From the NCBI GenBank assembly GCA_015223225.1, contig JADFCQ010000006.1, forward strand, positions 62,001 to 126,000: a stretch of DNA of 64,000 nt, read 5' to 3'. The stretch's first letter is position 1, and each line of letters starts with the position of its first letter. Positions 61,315-64,000 of the stretch are shown piece by piece. The translations under genes and the position numbers were made by a program. Below the pieces are notes generated by a model. That model did not search any database. It was given only the letters and a program-made list of their open reading frames with translations, and was not told where the DNA came from. The stretch is from Acetobacteraceae bacterium H6797. GTDB taxonomy: Bacteria; Pseudomonadota; Alphaproteobacteria; Acetobacterales; Acetobacteraceae.

Positions 61315-62199
61315 ATGTCCGACATCACCGCAGCCAACGCCCTGCCTGCCGCCGCCAAGGCCCCGCCGAAGCGACGGCACCGCATGCCGCCCATGGTCGT
61401 CTTCGCGATCTGCTGGCTGGCGGCGATGCTGATCGTCGCCTTCAGCGCCGATCTCATCAGCCCCTTCAGCTATACGGCGCTCGACCTGCGCAACCGCCTC
61501 GCGCCCCCCGCTTTCATGGGCGGCGTCTGGCTGCACCCGCTCGGCACCGACGAACTGGGCCGCGACGTTCTCTCCCGCCTCATTTATTCCGTCCGGATGA
61601 GCCTGCTCATCGCCTTCGGCGCCACCATCATCGCGGCCGTGCTCGGCGTGGTGCTCGGCTTCCTGGCCGCGCATTTCAGGGGTTTCGTCGAACAGGTCGT
61701 CCTCGCCCTGGTCGATTTCCAGGCGAGCATGCCCTTCCTCATCCTCGCCCTGGCCGTGCTCGCCTTCTTCGGCAATTCGCTCCCGCTCTTCATCTGCCTG
61801 CTCGGCCTGCATGGATGGGAGCGCTACGCCCGCATCTCGCGCGGCCTGGCCATCAGCGCGGGCGCGCAGGGCTATGCGGCCGCCGTGCGGCAGCTCGGCG
61901 CCTCGCCACTGCGCGTCTATGGCAAGCACGTCCTGCCGAATATCGCCTCGACCCTCATCGTCTCCATGACGCTCGCCTTCCCCGAGATCATTCTTCTCGA
62001 GAGCGGTCTTTCCTTCCTCGGCCTCGGCGTTCAGCCGCCCATGACCTCGCTCGGCAATATGGTCGGCTATGGGCGCGAATATCTCACGCGCGCACCTTGG
62101 ATCCTGCTCTCCCCGGCGAGCGTGATCGTGCTGACCACACTCTCCGTCTCCCTCCTGGGCGACTGGCTGCGCGACAGGCTGGACCCGACGCTGCGCTAA
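61315..62199 (+). CDS. ABC transporter permease (DppC/OppC-like)
   Basis: 294-aa permease: cytoplasmic Ala/Pro-rich N-terminus, then LGTDELGRDVLSRLIYSVRM (the DppC hallmark), FQASMPFLILALAVLAFFGN, and an EAA loop QGYAAAVRQLGASPLRVYGK. ATG 61315 has GAAGGAGG 5 nt upstream. Last gene of the importer operon, 15 bp from the convergent SDR; the short GC-rich inverted repeat there may serve as a shared terminator. Confidence 0.93.
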   Translation: MSDITAANALPAAAKAPPKRRHRMPPMVVFAICWLAAMLIVAFSADLISPFSYTALDLRNRLAPPAFMGGVWLHPLGTDELGRDVLSRLIYSVRMSLLIAFGATIIAAVLGVVLGFLAAHFRGFVEQVVLALVDFQASMPFLILALAVLAFFGNSLPLFICLLGLHGWERYARISRGLAISAGAQGYAAAVRQLGASPLRVYGKHVLPNIASTLIVSMTLAFPEIILLESGLSFLGLGVQPPMTSLGNMVGYGREYLTRAPWILLSPASVIVLTTLSVSLLGDWLRDRLDPTLR

Positions 62200-62214
62200 C
62201 CCCGCCGGGGCGCC

Positions 62215-62988
62215 TCAGCCCCGGAACTGCCCGCCCCCATCGGCATCGACCACCGTGCCGCTCAGGTAGCCGGCGGCGGGCGAGGCAAGGAAAACCGCCA
62301 GCGAGGCGATTTCCTCCGGCTCCGCCGGCCGGCCGAAGGGCAGGCCCTCCAGCGTCTCCTCCCAACGTTCCTCATCGCCGAAACGGTCGCGCGCGCGGGT
62401 CCGTGCCAGGGTGACGATCCGGTCCGTCCGGGTCGCGGCCGGGTTGATCCCCAGCACCCTCACGCCCTGCGCCGGGCTGGCCCCGCCCAGGGCATTGGTG
62501 AAAGCGATCAGCGCCGCATTGCCCGCGGCGCCGCAGATATAATCCGCGCGCGGCGAACGCCCTGCCATGCCGATGATGTTCAGCACCACGCCCGAGCGCC
62601 GGGCCTGCATGACCGGCAGATAGAGCTGCGTCAGGTGGATATAGCCGAAAACCTTGAGCTGCCAGGCCTCCTGCCAGCGGGCGAGGGAGATCTTGTCAAT
62701 CCCGCCGCCCGGAATGGCGCCCGCATTGTTCACCAGCACGTCCACCGCAGGCTCGGCTTCGGCGAGGCGCTCGCGGGCCGCCGCATCGGCGAGATCGGCG
62801 GCATGGAAGGTGACATTCACCTGATGCCGCGCCCTGATCGCCGCTACCGCCCGCTCCAGGCTCTCCGCTTGGCGGGAGACCAGCACGAGGTCACAGCCCT
62901 CGGCGGCGAAAGCCTCAGCACAGGCCAGGCCAATCCCCTTGGAGCCCCCGGTCACGAGAACGCGCCGGCCGGTCAGTCGCATGTCCAT
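62215..62988 (-). CDS. SDR family oxidoreductase (lysine-less YICG..GNAAL subgroup)
   Basis: 257 aa: VLVTGGSKGIGLACAEAFAA, VLVNNAGAIPGGGIDKISLA, and LGINPAATRTDRIVTLART. The active-site region reads LNIIGMAGRSPRADYICGAA then GNAAL: the Ser is Gly and there is no YxxxK lysine, as in a recurrent proteobacterial SDR subgroup. The Tyr is retained. Start MDMRLTGR (62988) has GAGGAG upstream. Divergent from the deacetylase-family gene. Confidence 0.85.
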   Translation of the reverse strand: MDMRLTGRRVLVTGGSKGIGLACAEAFAAEGCDLVLVSRQAESLERAVAAIRARHQVNVTFHAADLADAAARERLAEAEPAVDVLVNNAGAIPGGGIDKISLARWQEAWQLKVFGYIHLTQLYLPVMQARRSGVVLNIIGMAGRSPRADYICGAAGNAALIAFTNALGGASPAQGVRVLGINPAATRTDRIVTLARTRARDRFGDEERWEETLEGLPFGRPAEPEEIASLAVFLASPAAGYLSGTVVDADGGGQFRG

Positions 62989-63021
62989 GGCTTTCTCCTC
63001 CTCAATCAGGCCGCCCAGAAT

Positions 63022-63113
63022 TGTGTACATATCGGGCGGTCTGCGGCGAATTTTCTGCGTTGCGTCAAGATTTTCCGTTTTCGCCCGACCGAAGCCTTGC
63101 CATCATGTATACA
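63022..63113. promoter_or_regulatory. Two GTATAC-type operator candidates in the SDR/deacetylase divergent gap
   Basis: TGTATACA (63106-63113, perfect 8-bp palindrome within TGTATACAAA), 25 bp before the deacetylase ATG, and TGTGTACA (63022-63029, containing the palindrome TGTACA), 34 bp before the SDR ATG. Both resemble the TNGTATACNA core of GntR/FCD operators and could allow joint control of the divergent genes. Confidence 0.4.
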
Positions 63114-63137
63114 AAGAGACGGGCTTCCGGAGAGACC

Positions 63138-64000
63138 ATGCAATACGACTTCGTCCCGATGCCGATGCGCAAGCCCCTGCGCTGGCCCAATGGCGCGCGT
63201 ATCGCGCTCATGCTGACCACCAATCTCGAATATTGGGACCGCACGAAGGACACCGACAAGCCCTTCTACCCGGGCGGACCCTCCATCATCACCGACATGC
63301 TGCCGGGCAATGTCTATGACAACCCGAACTGGACCTGGCGCGAATACGGCCAGCGCGTCGGCGTCTGGCGCATGTACGAGACCTTCGAGAAGGCCGGCGT
63401 GCCCACCAGCTGCACCATGAACGCCAAGATGGGCCTGGAGCGGCGCGAAGTCGTCCAGCACGCCGTCGATCGCGGCTGGGAGATCGTCGCCCATAACTAC
63501 GTGCAGACGGATTTGCTCTCGAACTACCAGTTCGATATCGAGGGCGAGCGCCGCGTCATCCGCGAGACGCTGGAGGTCTATGAGAAGGTCGTCGGCCGCA
63601 AAGCGCGCGGCTGGCTCTCCTGCTCGTTGCGCAGCACGCCCAATACGGCCGATATCCTGGCCGAGGAGGGGCTGAGCTTCCTCACCGACCTGCTGAACGA
63701 CGACCAGCCCTATCTGATCCGCACGGAAAGCGGCAAGCCGCTCGTCTCCATTCCCTATACCTCGGAGGTGAATGACTTCACCGTCTTCCTCCGCCAGGGC
63801 AAGGATGTCGACGGCGCCTTCCGCGTCTTCAAGGAGCAGTTCGACGAGCTGTATCGCGAGGGGGCAAGCAGCGGGCGGCTGATGAATATCGGCCTGCATC
63901 CGCATGTCATCGGCCAGCCCTTCCGCATCCGCGCCCTGCGCGAGTTCATCGACTACGCCAAGGGCTTCCCCGATGTCTGGTGGGCGACGCGCGAGGAAAT
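63138..64000 (+). CDS. Polysaccharide deacetylase family protein (PuuE/NodB-fold), 3'-truncated by window edge
   Basis: 287 codons present, open to the right edge. MQYDFVPMPMRKPLRWPNGA, IALMLTTNLEYWDRT, YGQRVGVWRMYETFEKAGVP, TSCTMNAKMG, VAHNYVQTDLLSNYQFDIEG and MNIGLHPHVIGQPFRIRAL match the uric-acid/allantoinase-PuuE-like branch of NodB-fold carbohydrate esterases. The canonical metal motif is altered: the usual Asp-Asp is TNLE and the HSxxH is HNYVQ. The enzyme probably acts on a cyclic amide or ureide rather than chitin. RBS GGAG lies 7 nt upstream. Confidence 0.85.
   Translation, partial: MQYDFVPMPMRKPLRWPNGARIALMLTTNLEYWDRTKDTDKPFYPGGPSIITDMLPGNVYDNPNWTWREYGQRVGVWRMYETFEKAGVPTSCTMNAKMGLERREVVQHAVDRGWEIVAHNYVQTDLLSNYQFDIEGERRVIRETLEVYEKVVGRKARGWLSCSLRSTPNTADILAEEGLSFLTDLLNDDQPYLIRTESGKPLVSIPYTSEVNDFTVFLRQGKDVDGAFRVFKEQFDELYREGASSGRLMNIGLHPHVIGQPFRIRALREFIDYAKGFPDVWWATREE

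Noticed and set aside
1-64000. CRISPR arrays, insertion sequences, integrase or attachment sites
   Set aside because: Read for spaced direct repeats, transposase/integrase motifs and terminal inverted repeats; none seen.

Overview
The window is a gene-dense, high-GC (by eye about two-thirds G+C) chromosomal segment of an alphaproteobacterium. The aerobic cob gene set, the CbtAB cobalt-transporter pair, the DUF3618/holin-like envelope genes and the many Dpp-type ABC and tripartite efflux components fit Acetobacteraceae or Hyphomicrobiales. The sequence alone does not settle the family. I saw no rRNA, tRNA, CRISPR array, insertion sequence or prophage.

1-19 kb is a near-complete cobalamin locus built around two divergent B12 riboswitches (13.8-14.2 kb). 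Leftward: a DUF1636 ferredoxin-like gene, then cobW-cobN-cobG-cobH-cobI-cobJ-(cobK on the opposite strand)-cobL-cobE-cobM-cobA-cobB-cobS, the last cut by the window edge. Rightward: cbtB-cbtA-cobP-cobO-cobQ, then cobD facing back, and a cobC reduced to its first ~70 codons and followed by a small phosphatase gene. cobF (or cbiD) and cobT are not in the window.

19-30 kb: allE (ureide catabolism), then a leftward run MFS exporter-DoxX-TAT amidohydrolase-XapX-isochorismatase-like hydrolase, with an alpha/beta hydrolase upstream. Divergent from it is a large winged-helix/ATPase regulator, and beyond that an AraC regulator coupled to a catalytically degenerate esterase-like protein.

30-35 kb: a leftward catabolic set for an unidentified hydroxy/sugar acid or sulfonate: HisD-like dehydrogenase, L-gulonate-3-dehydrogenase-like enzyme, SDR and GntP permease, headed by a 16-bp perfect operator palindrome.

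35-44 kb: a tripartite RND pump (permease and adaptor) with a divergent TetR gene sharing a 31-bp perfect palindrome; an orphan protein with a HEPN-like N-terminus and an MbcA/ParS-like C-terminus; a three-gene envelope-stress operon with a possible EcfG-type promoter.

44-56 kb: sugar-acid catabolism (LacI regulator, L-2-keto-3-deoxyarabonate dehydratase, L-arabonate dehydratase, GntR regulator; then DgoA and DgoK), interrupted by a second winged-helix/ATPase regulator, an SDR with altered catalytic residues, a solitary ABC binding protein and a small AraC regulator. A DUF72 gene follows.

56-64 kb: a five-gene Dpp/Opp-type ABC importer operon, an SDR, and a divergent polysaccharide-deacetylase-family gene running off the right edge.
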